A stretch of DNA of 64,000 bases from Photobacterium piscicola (GTDB taxonomy: Bacteria > Pseudomonadota > Gammaproteobacteria > Enterobacterales > Vibrionaceae), in NCBI RefSeq assembly GCF_900166965.1, contig NZ_FUZI01000004.1:372001-436000 (forward strand), written 5' to 3'. The notes under the pieces were generated by a model, which saw nothing but the letters and a program-made list of their open reading frames with translations, ran no database searches and had not been told where the DNA came from. Positions 38,885 to 49,435 of the stretch are shown here, in pieces; the stretch's first letter is position 1; every line of letters starts with the position of its first letter. The position numbers and the translations under genes are program-made.

Positions 38885-39910
38885 TTACTTAAGGATGATT
38901 TGTACTGAACGCTGAACGTAGTTAGTGCTGTCAGCTGAGTTAGTTTGGATTGGGTTGCTGTTAGCTACGTGAGAAACAGTTAGGCGAGATGCGCTAATAC
39001 CGTTTGCTTCTAGGAAGCTAGCAACGTTCGCTGCACGTTCTGCAGAGATTTTTTCGTTGATTGCTTGGCTACCAACTTTATCAGTACGACCGATAATTTG
39101 AGCGTTAACTTCTGGGTTAGCTTGCATAGTTGCAACAACTTCGCCTAGGTTGTAACGGCCGTAGTCGTTTAACTTAGTTTGACCATTTTGGTATGGAAGA
39201 ACGTAAGAAGAACGAGTTGGGATTTGTGCTTCAACAGCAACTTCTTTAACAACTTCTACAGTGTTTGTAACAACTGCTGGTGTAGCAGGTTGACCAAACT
39301 TGTATGTCATACCCCAGTACGCTTGAGTTAGATCAGCGTGACCTTGTGAAGTACGTAGGTTTTGGTAGTAATCAGCACCGATTTGAGTAGATAGTGCGTG
39401 AGTGATCTGGTAAGACAGACCTAAACCACCAGTTGCTGAGAAGCTATCAGAATGCATGTGGAATACTTGATTAGCATCTTTGTCATTAGCATAGATGTAA
39501 GTACCACCTACTTTAGCAAATGCAGATAGTTTCTGTGTAAGAGGTAGATTACCTTTAATACCTACAGTTGCAAGGTTTAGGTCAGAGTTACCTAGGTCAT
39601 GCATGAAGTCGTAGCTAGCGTATACGCCAACATATTGGTTGAAGTCGTAACCAGCATCTAGTTTAGCACTTGGAGCGCTAGTTTGGCCGTTGAATGCACC
39701 TGAATCTGCGCTACCAACATAACCCATACCTAGTGCACCACCAACCCAGAAACCGTGGCCTTGACCAGCGTACCAGTGACCAGTTGCAGCTGATTGACTT
39801 AGAGCAGTGTTATTTGTAGCCGTTGCAGGTGCATCAGCAGCCATTGCAGATGTAGCAACGCCTAGAGATAAAGCTGCTACTACAGCTAGAGATAGAGATT
39901 TCAATTTCAT
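38885..39910 (-). CDS. ompA: OmpA family outer membrane protein
   Basis: The 341-residue protein has a signal peptide ending SAMA, an eight-stranded beta-barrel (about 30-200), a hinge with VEVVKEVAVEAQ and a C-terminal OmpA peptidoglycan-binding domain (NAQIIGRTDKVGSQAINEK, SAERAANVASFLEANG). The barrel follows Vibrionaceae OmpA patterns (FWVGGALGMGYVGSADSG). Codon use is highly biased, so it is abundant. The ATG at 39910 has GGAG 7 bases upstream; the in-frame ATG at 39922 contains that site. Confidence 0.93.
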   Translation of the reverse strand: MKLKSLSLAVVAALSLGVATSAMAADAPATATNNTALSQSAATGHWYAGQGHGFWVGGALGMGYVGSADSGAFNGQTSAPSAKLDAGYDFNQYVGVYASYDFMHDLGNSDLNLATVGIKGNLPLTQKLSAFAKVGGTYIYANDKDANQVFHMHSDSFSATGGLGLSYQITHALSTQIGADYYQNLRTSQGHADLTQAYWGMTYKFGQPATPAVVTNTVEVVKEVAVEAQIPTRSSYVLPYQNGQTKLNDYGRYNLGEVVATMQANPEVNAQIIGRTDKVGSQAINEKISAERAANVASFLEANGISASRLTVSHVANSNPIQTNSADSTNYVQRSVQIILK

Positions 39911-40619
39911 GTTTAACTCCATTGGTTAAATGCTTTAAAACTTTCTAATTGTCTGTCCATATAAGTGCGTACTATCTATTTTTTTAAGCGTGTATCGCAG
40001 GACAGTCTTTGTTAGGAACCCCACCATTTTGTGACTGAGTTGGCATTAAGGCAAATAATAAAAAATGATGTTCACAATTAATTGTTGTTTTTTCACACGC
40101 GTCAAAAAAATGACTTCTGAAAAATAAATCTTTCAGAAATAATTTAGATAAATGAAAATAACGTTTTTTTTAAACGATTTAATTCATATAAAAAAAGATA
40201 AAAATAATACAAAAACCCAATATAACCACTAATAAACAATATGTTATATACAAAATATCACATAAGCATCACTTAAAAAAAAATATGAAAAACATACTTT
40301 TTTATACTATAGATAATGTGATAAATAATCATATGGCGCTATTTAAGATGCCAATTATCCTTTATCATCTCTTCCATAAATATTTTTTTTTGTTAGCATT
40401 TGCTTTGAAAATAAAGATCCGAGATGTGTAATGGACTTTTTCATGGTCGAAATAGAAGAACTAACTCCCTTGTTACGCTTTTATCTCTACCAAAAAATGA
40501 TGATTTTATGTCGCTATAAAAACCAGGCGCTTCGATACTGAAAGCAATAACAATAAAAAGCAGTAGTCATATAAAACATACGCTGCGCAAAACAGATACT
40601 AAGATAGGTAGTTAGAGCC
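39911..40619. other. 709-base AT-rich gap between ompA and the ToxR-like gene
   Basis: The stretch is rich in A/T runs, especially 40100-40280. It must hold the ompA promoter (minus strand) and the promoter of the regulator pair. A frame at 40431-40541 could encode 36 residues (MDFFMVEIEELTPLLRF at the start) but its ribosome site is poor, so it is not called. AT-rich DNA of this kind is typical of H-NS-bound regions, which is an inference. Confidence 0.5.
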
Positions 40620-41285
40620 ATGATCATATATAAATACGGTAAGGATGTTTTTGAACCGCAAAAAAGCGCTTATACCAACCAAGAAGCCACCACTAAACTA
40701 AGTGCTAGCGAAACAAAAATCCTCCAATTTTTAATTGATAACAGTGGCGAAATTATCAGTAGAGAAAAACTACTTGAAATTGGTTGGCCAGATAAGGTTG
40801 TGGTACCAAACTCATTGAATGTTGCTATTGCTAACTTACGCAAAGCATTTAAGAGCAAAAATGAAATTATCATTACGATTAAAGGTGCGGGTTTTACTAT
40901 CGCGAATAACACTTTTATTCAGCAACAGTTTCAACCTGAAGTTGTTATCGATAATGAGCAACATCAAACAGAACAATTACAACCAGCCGATAACCTTACT
41001 GAAAATAATGCGGCAGGTACTGAAACAAATAACACTAAAACACCGTCAAAGAACAACGCATTTCCTACCATGGCAAAAATAGGTTATAGCGTTTGTTTAA
41101 CGGTTATGTTTGCTTGGATTATGCTTTGGGCTAGTAGTTGGCAATCACCGCCTTGTGTTACCGTTAATAATCAAAAGATTTGTGGTAATATTGAATTGCT
41201 CAATCTACAAAAGTTGCCACAAAACTTGAGTGGTAAAAATACGGTTTACATTGATACCACTGGAAAAATGTATGAAAAAATTTAA
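40620..41285 (+). CDS. ToxR-like membrane-anchored winged-helix regulator
   Basis: The 221-residue protein has an N-terminal OmpR/ToxR-type winged helix (about 8-97: LSASETKILQFLIDN, SREKLLEIGWPDKVV, NSLNVAIANLRKAF, IKGAGFTI). A Gln/Asn-rich linker (100-148), one membrane helix (153-172) and a 49-residue periplasmic tail with two cysteines (C179, C188) follow, like the disulfide pair of ToxR. It should bind DNA while in the inner membrane. Its last 14 bases overlap a second gene for a single-helix periplasmic protein, the arrangement of toxRS, tcpPH and vtrAC. The signal and targets are unknown; ompA is the nearest envelope gene. Confidence 0.82.
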   Translation: MIIYKYGKDVFEPQKSAYTNQEATTKLSASETKILQFLIDNSGEIISREKLLEIGWPDKVVVPNSLNVAIANLRKAFKSKNEIIITIKGAGFTIANNTFIQQQFQPEVVIDNEQHQTEQLQPADNLTENNAAGTETNNTKTPSKNNAFPTMAKIGYSVCLTVMFAWIMLWASSWQSPPCVTVNNQKICGNIELLNLQKLPQNLSGKNTVYIDTTGKMYEKI

Positions 41286-41709
41286 ATATATTGTCATAGC
41301 ATTATTACTTCTAATGCTATACCCCGTTATTAACGGTATGGGGTGTGACTTTAACTATAAATACGTAAATTCCAATCACGAACAATTTGGCAGCTGTAAA
41401 TTCGGCCAATACACATTAATTGACTATCCTAATCCTAAACAAGATAACGGCTACACGGTATTAAAAGGACTCTATTTTTATGCCTTTGGTAATGCGGCAG
41501 TATTAGTCGTTGATACAGAAGATCACACGAAAAAAATCACCGATGCTGCAATTGAAAGCCTCAATTGGACTCATGAACGTTTTTGGCATCAATTTAATCT
41601 CAAACGATTAGATAAAAATACAATGGTCAGCTATAGCTCATCACCTAAAAAAGCACTACATGTCATTCCTTATGATGGTACCTTATCTATGACAGATAGT
41701 GGTCACTAA
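41272..41709 (+). CDS. periplasmic partner of the ToxR-like regulator (ToxS/VtrC-like position)
   Basis: The 145-residue protein starts MKKFKYIVIALLLLML with an uncleaved-looking membrane helix, then a soluble periplasmic domain with C25 and C42 and a beta-rich pattern (YTLIDYPNPKQDNGYTVLKGLYFYAFGNA). It overlaps the regulator gene by 14 bases. No recognisable domain is visible by eye, but position, size and topology match the co-component proteins ToxS, TcpH and VtrC. It may stabilise the regulator or bind its signal. Function is inferred only from context. Confidence 0.7.
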   Translation: MKKFKYIVIALLLLMLYPVINGMGCDFNYKYVNSNHEQFGSCKFGQYTLIDYPNPKQDNGYTVLKGLYFYAFGNAAVLVVDTEDHTKKITDAAIESLNWTHERFWHQFNLKRLDKNTMVSYSSSPKKALHVIPYDGTLSMTDSGH

Positions 41710-41715
41710 CAAACT

Positions 41716-41747
41716 AACGGCTAAATAATCATTATTTAGCCGTTTTT
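41716..41747. terminator. bidirectional terminator
   Basis: A perfect 13-bp stem AACGGCTAAATAA / TTATTTAGCCGTT with a 3-base loop and a T run lies between convergent genes and overlaps the last bases of cueR. Confidence 0.9.
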
Positions 41748-42131
41748 CGTTAGGCTTTCCAAAATCGGGCAATGCGCACTTTTGTCTCCCGGACACTGAT
41801 CCGTTAATGCTACCAATGTTAATTTAATTTGCTTTAACTCTTCAATTTTATGATCAATTTCTATCAATTTTTGCAGTGCTTTTTGCTTAACATCTCGACT
41901 ATGACGATCTGGATTTGTCGATAAAGCCAATAACTGCTGGCATTCCTCTAATGAAAAACCAATCATTCGTGAACGTTTAATTAATAACAATTCAGCAATG
42001 TGACTTTCATTATAATAACGGTAACCATTGGACCCACGAGGCGCAGCACTGATCACCCCTTTACTTTCATAAAAACGAATCGTTTTTGCCGTCAATCCTG
42101 TTTGTTTAGCGACATCACTGATACTCATCAT
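41736..42131 (-). CDS. cueR: copper-responsive MerR-family regulator CueR
   Basis: CueR activates copper efflux genes on binding Cu(I). The protein (about 131 residues) has the MerR helix-turn-helix ISDVAKQTGLTAKTIRFYE and the GYRYY turn. It ends with the metal loop CPGDKSAHCPI, whose two cysteines match C112 and C120 of E. coli CueR. GAGGG precedes a run of GTG-ATG-ATG codons; spacing favours the middle one, family alignment the last. It diverges from copA, with a CueR-type promoter between. Confidence 0.93.
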   Translation of the reverse strand: MMSISDVAKQTGLTAKTIRFYESKGVISAAPRGSNGYRYYNESHIAELLLIKRSRMIGFSLEECQQLLALSTNPDRHSRDVKQKALQKLIEIDHKIEELKQIKLTLVALTDQCPGDKSAHCPILESLTKNG

Positions 42132-42162
42132 CACTTATTCCCTCTATATAGTTAAACAACTC

Positions 42163-42193
42163 TTGACATTATAGTTACTGGAAGGATTATGCT
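42163..42193 (+). promoter_or_regulatory. CueR-type copA promoter with 19-bp spacer
   Basis: TTGACA (42163-42168) and TATGCT (42188-42193) are separated by exactly 19 bases, the stretched spacing that MerR-family activators correct. The spacer contains CTGGAAGG, the right half of the known CueR operator. copA starts 38 bases downstream. Confidence 0.88.
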
Positions 42194-42231
42194 AGGTACA
42201 TTATTTCATCTAAGCATAAAAAGGCGAGCAC

Positions 42232-45138
<2,907 letters not shown>

Positions 45139-45139
45139 T

Positions 45140-45223
45140 ATGTGTTTATTATTAGGCGTTGCCGCAATTGGATTTATTGTCTGGTGGTTCTGGCTTAATC
45201 CACGTTCTCGTAATTCAAAATAA
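45140..45223 (+). CDS. 27-residue membrane peptide downstream of copA (candidate)
   Basis: The frame starts one base after the copA stop codon, behind a strong AGGAGA site that lies within the last copA codons. It reads MCLLLGVAAIGFIVWWFW and ends with the basic tail LNPRSRNSK, so it is a single membrane helix with a positive-inside end. A terminator follows 30 bases later, so it belongs to the copA transcript. It is too short for routine gene finders. A role as a small CopA partner or copper-related peptide is inferred from position only. Confidence 0.6.
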   Translation: MCLLLGVAAIGFIVWWFWLNPRSRNSK

Positions 45224-45252
45224 TACGAGTCCAATAATTGGATAATCATATT

Positions 45253-45276
45253 AAGGCTACTTCGGTAGCCTTTTTT
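45253..45276 (+). terminator. terminator of the copA operon
   Basis: AAGGCTAC-TTCG-GTAGCCTT with a UUCG loop and six T residues. Confidence 0.92.
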
Positions 45277-45337
45277 GATCTCGTTTTCTATCAATCTTTG
45301 GTATAACTTAATCAATGTTTCTTAATCGGTGGTACGC

Positions 45338-46201
45338 ATGTTCAAATCTCTCTTATCAAAGGCATTATTAGTGCTGCCTTTTATTGCTCAACCTATACTT
45401 GCCGACCCTATTGTATGGAAAATTTATGACCAACAACGTGAATTTTATGTCCTAAGCTCAATTCATGCGGGTAAAGAGGCAATGTTCCCTCTGCCTGATA
45501 TATTTCTTGAGCAATGGCAACAAGCTGATGCCTTAATTGTAGAAGCTAATATACTACAACAATCACCAGTTACGCCCACACTATCCCCGCCCTTTACGCA
45601 CCAAGCATTACCTGAACCAGTCCTCAAAAAATTAAAAAAAATCACGACTACATTGAACATTCCATTTGAAGCATTATTGCAACAACCACCGTGGTTAACG
45701 GCCGTAACGCTACAGTTAGCTCTAGCTAATAAGCTCGACCTTAAATCAGACTATGGTATTGATTATGTATTGTTGCAGCGTGCTCAACAGCAACATCTTC
45801 CTATTCTAGAATTAGAAAGTGTTAGCCAGCAATTCAATATGCTTGAAAACCTGCCTGAGAATGGTGCACCAATGCTGATAGAAACCATCAATGAATGGGA
45901 TAGAACCCAGTCATCATTACGTTGTTTGGTTAAAGTATGGCAACATGGAGACAGTGAAAAACTTGAGCAACTTTTCCAAGAGAGCCAAATTGATCCAACT
46001 ACTGATGATGCTTTAATTTTTGATCGTAACAAACGTTGGGCTGAAACACTTGCACACACCGCCCCCTATCAATCAGGAAAATTTATGATTGTGGTTGGTG
46101 CCTTTCATTTAATTGGCGATCAAGGACTGCCTAATCTAATGAAACAGCAAGGCTTTAAGGTTGAGAAAATCACCTCAAGTACAGAAGCCAATTGCAACTA
46201 A
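45338..46201 (+). CDS. TraB/GumN family protein
   Basis: The 287-residue protein has a signal peptide (ending near PILADP) and the TraB/GumN pattern: WKIYDQQREFYVLSSIHAGKEAMFP, DALIVEANI, YGIDYVLLQRAQQQHLPILELE and the C-terminal MIVVGAFHLIGDQGLPNLMKQQGFKVEKI. Conserved Glu and GAFHL residues suggest a metal-dependent hydrolase of the Tiki-like clan, but no substrate is known for bacterial members. I prefer the ATG at 45338 to a GTG nine bases upstream. The gene ends immediately beside the tRNA-relic repeats. Confidence 0.85.
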   Translation: MFKSLLSKALLVLPFIAQPILADPIVWKIYDQQREFYVLSSIHAGKEAMFPLPDIFLEQWQQADALIVEANILQQSPVTPTLSPPFTHQALPEPVLKKLKKITTTLNIPFEALLQQPPWLTAVTLQLALANKLDLKSDYGIDYVLLQRAQQQHLPILELESVSQQFNMLENLPENGAPMLIETINEWDRTQSSLRCLVKVWQHGDSEKLEQLFQESQIDPTTDDALIFDRNKRWAETLAHTAPYQSGKFMIVVGAFHLIGDQGLPNLMKQQGFKVEKITSSTEANCN

Positions 46202-46219
46202 AGTGGGATTTCTTAATAG

Positions 46220-46319
46220 TGGTCGGTGAAGAGCTAGGTTCTAATATCAGTAAACCCCCGCCCCTCTGGTCCGCTACACCTAACATCAGAGATGCGCTAT
46301 CAAACTGTGCTATTCACTA
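46220..46319 (-). pseudogene. tRNA-Pro relic A (100 nt)
   Basis: It keeps the 3' acceptor with CCA and the ACCAGAGGG stem side, but the anticodon loop is replaced by a CTGATGTTAGG-containing insert. The T loop is expanded, and the 5' acceptor strand reads TAGTGAA against CGGTGAA, so it cannot pair fully. It lies downstream of two terminators and is probably not transcribed with the array. Confidence 0.8.
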
Positions 46320-46337
46320 TTACCACACACTACAGAC

Positions 46338-46369
46338 GAAAAAAAACCTGAATCTTTCGATTCAGGTTT
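46338..46369 (-). terminator. second copy of the tRNA array terminator
   Basis: AAACCTGAATC-TTTC-GATTCAGGTTT with an A run at 46338-46346 (T run on the minus strand). It is an exact duplicate of the hairpin at 46502-46527. Confidence 0.85.
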
Positions 46370-46377
46370 CTTAATAG

Positions 46378-46477
46378 TGGTCGGTGAAGAGCTAGATTCT
46401 AATTTCGGTGAACCCCCGACCCTCTGGTCCGCCACACCTAACATCAGAGATGCGCTATCAAACTGTGCTATTCACTA
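46378..46477 (-). pseudogene. tRNA-Pro relic B (100 nt)
   Basis: This is nearly the same as relic A: intact 3' acceptor and CCA, replaced anticodon loop, enlarged T loop and altered 5' acceptor strand. It is exactly 158 bases from relic A and from the functional gene at 46536. Confidence 0.8.
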
Positions 46478-46495
46478 TTACCACACACTACAGAC

Positions 46496-46527
46496 GAAAA
46501 AAAACCTGAATCTTTCGATTCAGGTTT
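46496..46527 (-). terminator. terminator of the tRNA array
   Basis: Read on the minus strand, AAACCTGAATC-GAAA-GATTCAGGTTT is followed by a T run, directly after the last intact tRNA-Pro. Confidence 0.9.
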
Positions 46528-46535
46528 CTTAATAG

Positions 46536-46612
<77 letters not shown>

Positions 46613-46617
46613 ACTAA

Positions 46618-46707
46618 TTCTTTTCTAGGAACGCTGCTAGAAGGGTCAACCCTCTGGTCCGCTATTCCTAACATCAGAGATGCGCTATAAAACTGCGCTA
46701 TTCACCG
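46618..46707 (-). pseudogene. tRNA-Pro-like unit C (90 nt)
   Basis: It keeps the tRNA 5' half (CGGTGAATAGCGCAG) with a D-loop change (TTTTATAGC). It has the 18-nt pseudo-anticodon loop closed by CTCTG/CAGAG, then GGGTTGACCC and a TTCTAG/CTAGAA hairpin in place of the T arm and acceptor 3' strand. Confidence 0.85.
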
Positions 46708-46760
46708 ACAATGTTTAGGCTTACAAGGCCAAGGTCTCTAACAAAAGATAACCTGAATAA

Positions 46761-46837
46761 TGGGGTGGCTAACGAGGCTTGAACTCGCGACAACCGGAAT
46801 CACAATCCGGGACTCTACCAACTGAGCTATAGCCACC
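46761..46837 (-). tRNA. tRNA-His(GTG) copy 1
   Basis: This is a 77-nt gene including the G-1 residue and encoded CCA. The acceptor is GTGGCTA/TAGCCAC, the anticodon arm CCGGA-TTGTGAT-TCCGG gives GTG, and the T loop is TTCAAGC. It lies 8 bases after tRNA-Pro copy 2 in transcription order. Confidence 0.96.
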
Positions 46838-46845
46838 ATTGTAAG

Positions 46846-46922
<77 letters not shown>

Positions 46923-46962
46923 ACAATAATAATGGTTTTAACAAACCACTACTTTTAAATAG

Positions 46963-47039
<77 letters not shown>

Positions 47040-47121
47040 ACTTAATTCTTTTCGAGAAGCGTTATTAACTAACATATTCTCTGATAATAATGGTTTTAAC
47101 AAACCACTACTTTTTAAATAG

Positions 47122-47198
<77 letters not shown>

Positions 47199-47204
47199 AC
47201 TTAA

Positions 47205-47294
47205 TTCTTTTCTAGGAACGCTGCTAGAAGGGTTAACCCTCTGGTCCGCTATTCCTAACATCAGAGATGCGCTATCAAACTGCGCTATTCACCG
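47205..47294 (-). pseudogene. tRNA-Pro-like unit D (90 nt)
   Basis: It has the same plan as unit C, with the palindromic GGGTTAACCC variant and hairpin loop CAGCGTTC. It sits immediately 5' of tRNA-Pro copy 4. Confidence 0.85.
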
Positions 47295-47334
47295 ACAATA
47301 ATAATGGTTTTAACAAACCACTACTTTTAAATAG

Positions 47335-47411
<77 letters not shown>

Positions 47412-47417
47412 ACTTAA

Positions 47418-47507
47418 TTCTTTTCTAGGAACGCTACTAGAAGGGTCAACCCTCTGGTCCGCTATTCCTAACATCAGAGATGCGCTACCAAACTGCGCTA
47501 TTCACCG
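47418..47507 (-). pseudogene. tRNA-Pro-like unit E (90 nt)
   Basis: It has the same plan as unit C but with the functional D-loop sequence GTTTGGTAGCGC, i.e. its first 30 bases equal the real tRNA. The hairpin loop is TAGCGTTC. Confidence 0.85.
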
Positions 47508-47512
47508 ACTAA

Positions 47513-47602
47513 TTCTTTTCTAGGAACGCTGCTAGAAGGGTTAACCCTCTGGTCCGCTATTCCTAACATCAGAGATGCGCTATCAAACTGCGCTATTCAC
47601 CG
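47513..47602 (-). pseudogene. tRNA-Pro-like unit F (90 nt)
   Basis: It has the same plan, the GGGTTAACCC variant as in unit D and loop CAGCGTTC. It abuts unit E. Confidence 0.85.
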
Positions 47603-47642
47603 ACAATAATAATGGTTTTAACAAACCACTACTTTTAAATAG

Positions 47643-47719
<77 letters not shown>

Positions 47720-47724
47720 ACTAA

Positions 47725-47814
47725 TTCTTTTCTAGGAACGCTACTAGAAGGGTCAACCCTCTGGTCCGCTATTCCTAACATCAGAGATGCGCTATCAAAC
47801 TGCGCTATTCACCG
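47725..47814 (-). pseudogene. tRNA-Pro-like unit G (90 nt)
   Basis: It has the same plan, with GGGTTGACCC and loop TAGCGTTC. It looks the same as unit H. Confidence 0.85.
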
Positions 47815-47819
47815 ACTAA

Positions 47820-47909
47820 TTCTTTTCTAGGAACGCTACTAGAAGGGTCAACCCTCTGGTCCGCTATTCCTAACATCAGAGATGCGCTATCAAACTGCGC
47901 TATTCACCG
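47820..47909 (-). pseudogene. tRNA-Pro-like unit H (90 nt)
   Basis: It has the same plan as unit G, which it abuts with a 95-base period. Confidence 0.85.
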
Positions 47910-47983
47910 ACTTAATTCTGTATGCTTGTAAACAAGCGGGCTTTAAAAGCCAAATGCTAACTGGAGATCAACATTTTATAATA

Positions 47984-48060
47984 TGGGGTGGCTAACGAGG
48001 CTTGAACTCGCGACAACCGGAATCACAATCCGGGACTCTACCAACTGAGCTATAGCCACC
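47984..48060 (-). tRNA. tRNA-His(GTG) copy 2
   Basis: It is identical to tRNA-His copy 1 and lies 7 bases after tRNA-Pro copy 7 in transcription order. Confidence 0.96.
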
Positions 48061-48067
48061 ATTGTAG

Positions 48068-48144
<77 letters not shown>

Positions 48145-48149
48145 ACTAA

Positions 48150-48239
48150 TTCTTTTCTAGGAACGCTGCTAGAAGGGTCAACCCTCTGGTCCGCTATTCC
48201 TAACATCAGAGATGCGCTATCAAACTGCGCTATTCACCG
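48150..48239 (-). pseudogene. tRNA-Pro-like unit I (90 nt)
   Basis: It has the same plan as unit C, with GGGTTGACCC and loop CAGCGTTC. Confidence 0.85.
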
Positions 48240-48244
48240 ACTAA

Positions 48245-48332
48245 TTTTTATTAAGAATGCAGCTAGAAGATCAACCATCTGGCCCGCTATTCCTAACATC
48301 AGAGATGCACTATCAAACTGTGCTATTCACCG
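48245..48332 (-). pseudogene. tRNA-Pro-like unit J (88 nt)
   Basis: This is the first element after the promoter and the most divergent unit. The D stem has changed on both sides, from GCGC/GCGC to GCAC/GTGC, so pairing is preserved. The tail hairpin is partly lost. Confidence 0.8.
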
Positions 48333-48367
48333 ACTTTTCAACGCGCTATGCGTTGTTGAGGTCGCTT

Positions 48368-48395
48368 ATAATACTCGCCATTTTTATTTTAGCAA
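48368..48395 (-). promoter_or_regulatory. promoter of the tRNA array
   Basis: On the minus strand TTGCTA (48390-48395) and TATTAT (48368-48373) are 16 bases apart and followed by the GC-containing AAGCGACC discriminator typical of stringently controlled stable RNA promoters. The leader contains a CAACGC/GCGTTG hairpin before unit J. Confidence 0.7.
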
Positions 48396-48618
48396 CCCCT
48401 ATACGGTATTTTTTTTGTAACTAAAAAATATGCTTACTAATCCAGCTATTTTAAGAGGTAACAATGACTTATTCTGTATAAAATACAATCAACTATCCAC
48501 TTTTGCAGTAATTCCAAAGTCTTAATGATAAATATCATTACATGACATAGTTGATATTAAATAAATTTAAGTGCTTAAACCCTTAAATAACTACCTTTAT
48601 CTTTCTTAATATATTCAC

Positions 48619-48646
48619 TTTTGTTTCAATTAAGCGCAGGTATACT
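48619..48646 (+). promoter_or_regulatory. possible smrA promoter
   Basis: TTTTGT and TATACT are 16 bases apart, and the predicted start near 48653 precedes the 48678 ATG. Confidence 0.45.
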
Positions 48647-48677
48647 AAAATTATTGCTTAATTATAGTGAGCCTATT

Positions 48678-49259
48678 ATGTCTAATAATGAATTAGATCT
48701 CTTTAAAGAGATGATGGCCGATGTAGCGCCGATAAAACAAGATACAATTTTAATCCAACAAAAATACCAAGTGTCTGAAGCTCAACTTGCTCGACGTCTT
48801 GCGGCACAAACACTAGCAAATGGTAATATTGATTATCTCTCGCTTGATAACGCTAATATGGTCAAACCTGATGACATGATTGAGTTTAAACGTGATGGGG
48901 TTCAATTAGCTGTATTTAAGAAAATGCGACAAGGTAAATATGACATTCATGCCCGTCTAGATCTTCATAAAAAGACCTTATCTCAAGCTCGAGATGAAAT
49001 ACTGGCTTTTTTAAAACAATCTCAACGTTTAGATATTCGTACGGTTATGATTGTTCATGGCAAAGGAGAACGAAGTAATCCTCCTGCATTAATGAAAAGT
49101 TTTGTCACCACTTGGCTAGAACAAATTTCTGATGTGCTTTGTTTTCACTCCGCATTGCGCCAGCATGGTGGAACGGGAGCGCTTTACGTAATGATCAAGA
49201 AAAGTGCAGAAAAGAAACAACAAACCCGCGATCGACATCTAAACCATCGAGACGCCTAA
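48678..49259 (+). CDS. smrA: Smr-domain DNA endonuclease SmrA (YdaL)
   Basis: The 193-residue protein starts MSNNELDLFKEMMADVAP and matches E. coli YdaL/SmrA: a short N-terminal region with FKRDGVQLAVFKKMRQGKYD, then a Smr domain with LDLHKKTLSQARDEI, VMIVHGKGERS and the C-terminal HGGTGALYVMIKK. Smr domains are nicking endonucleases related to MutS2. The start is chosen by family length and because the likely promoter lies inside the longer frame from 48621. The upstream gap 48421-48618 shows nothing further. Confidence 0.92.
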   Translation: MSNNELDLFKEMMADVAPIKQDTILIQQKYQVSEAQLARRLAAQTLANGNIDYLSLDNANMVKPDDMIEFKRDGVQLAVFKKMRQGKYDIHARLDLHKKTLSQARDEILAFLKQSQRLDIRTVMIVHGKGERSNPPALMKSFVTTWLEQISDVLCFHSALRQHGGTGALYVMIKKSAEKKQQTRDRHLNHRDA

Positions 49260-49435
49260 CAAAACATAACCAAAACCAATAATTAATAAATTACTGATAA
49301 AAAAAGCAAATACCGCAACTTCGATAAAAAAGACACCCTTAGCCAAAGAGTAAGATAAATATATCCTAGGGTTAAATTGTTTTGAATTTAATTATCATAC
49401 AATTTAAGTAAAGTCGCCGCCCTAGGAGATTATTC

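Noticed and set aside
40431..40541. 36-residue frame upstream of the ToxR-like gene
   Set aside because: The ribosome site is poor and the composition unremarkable; chance is the simpler explanation in AT-rich DNA.
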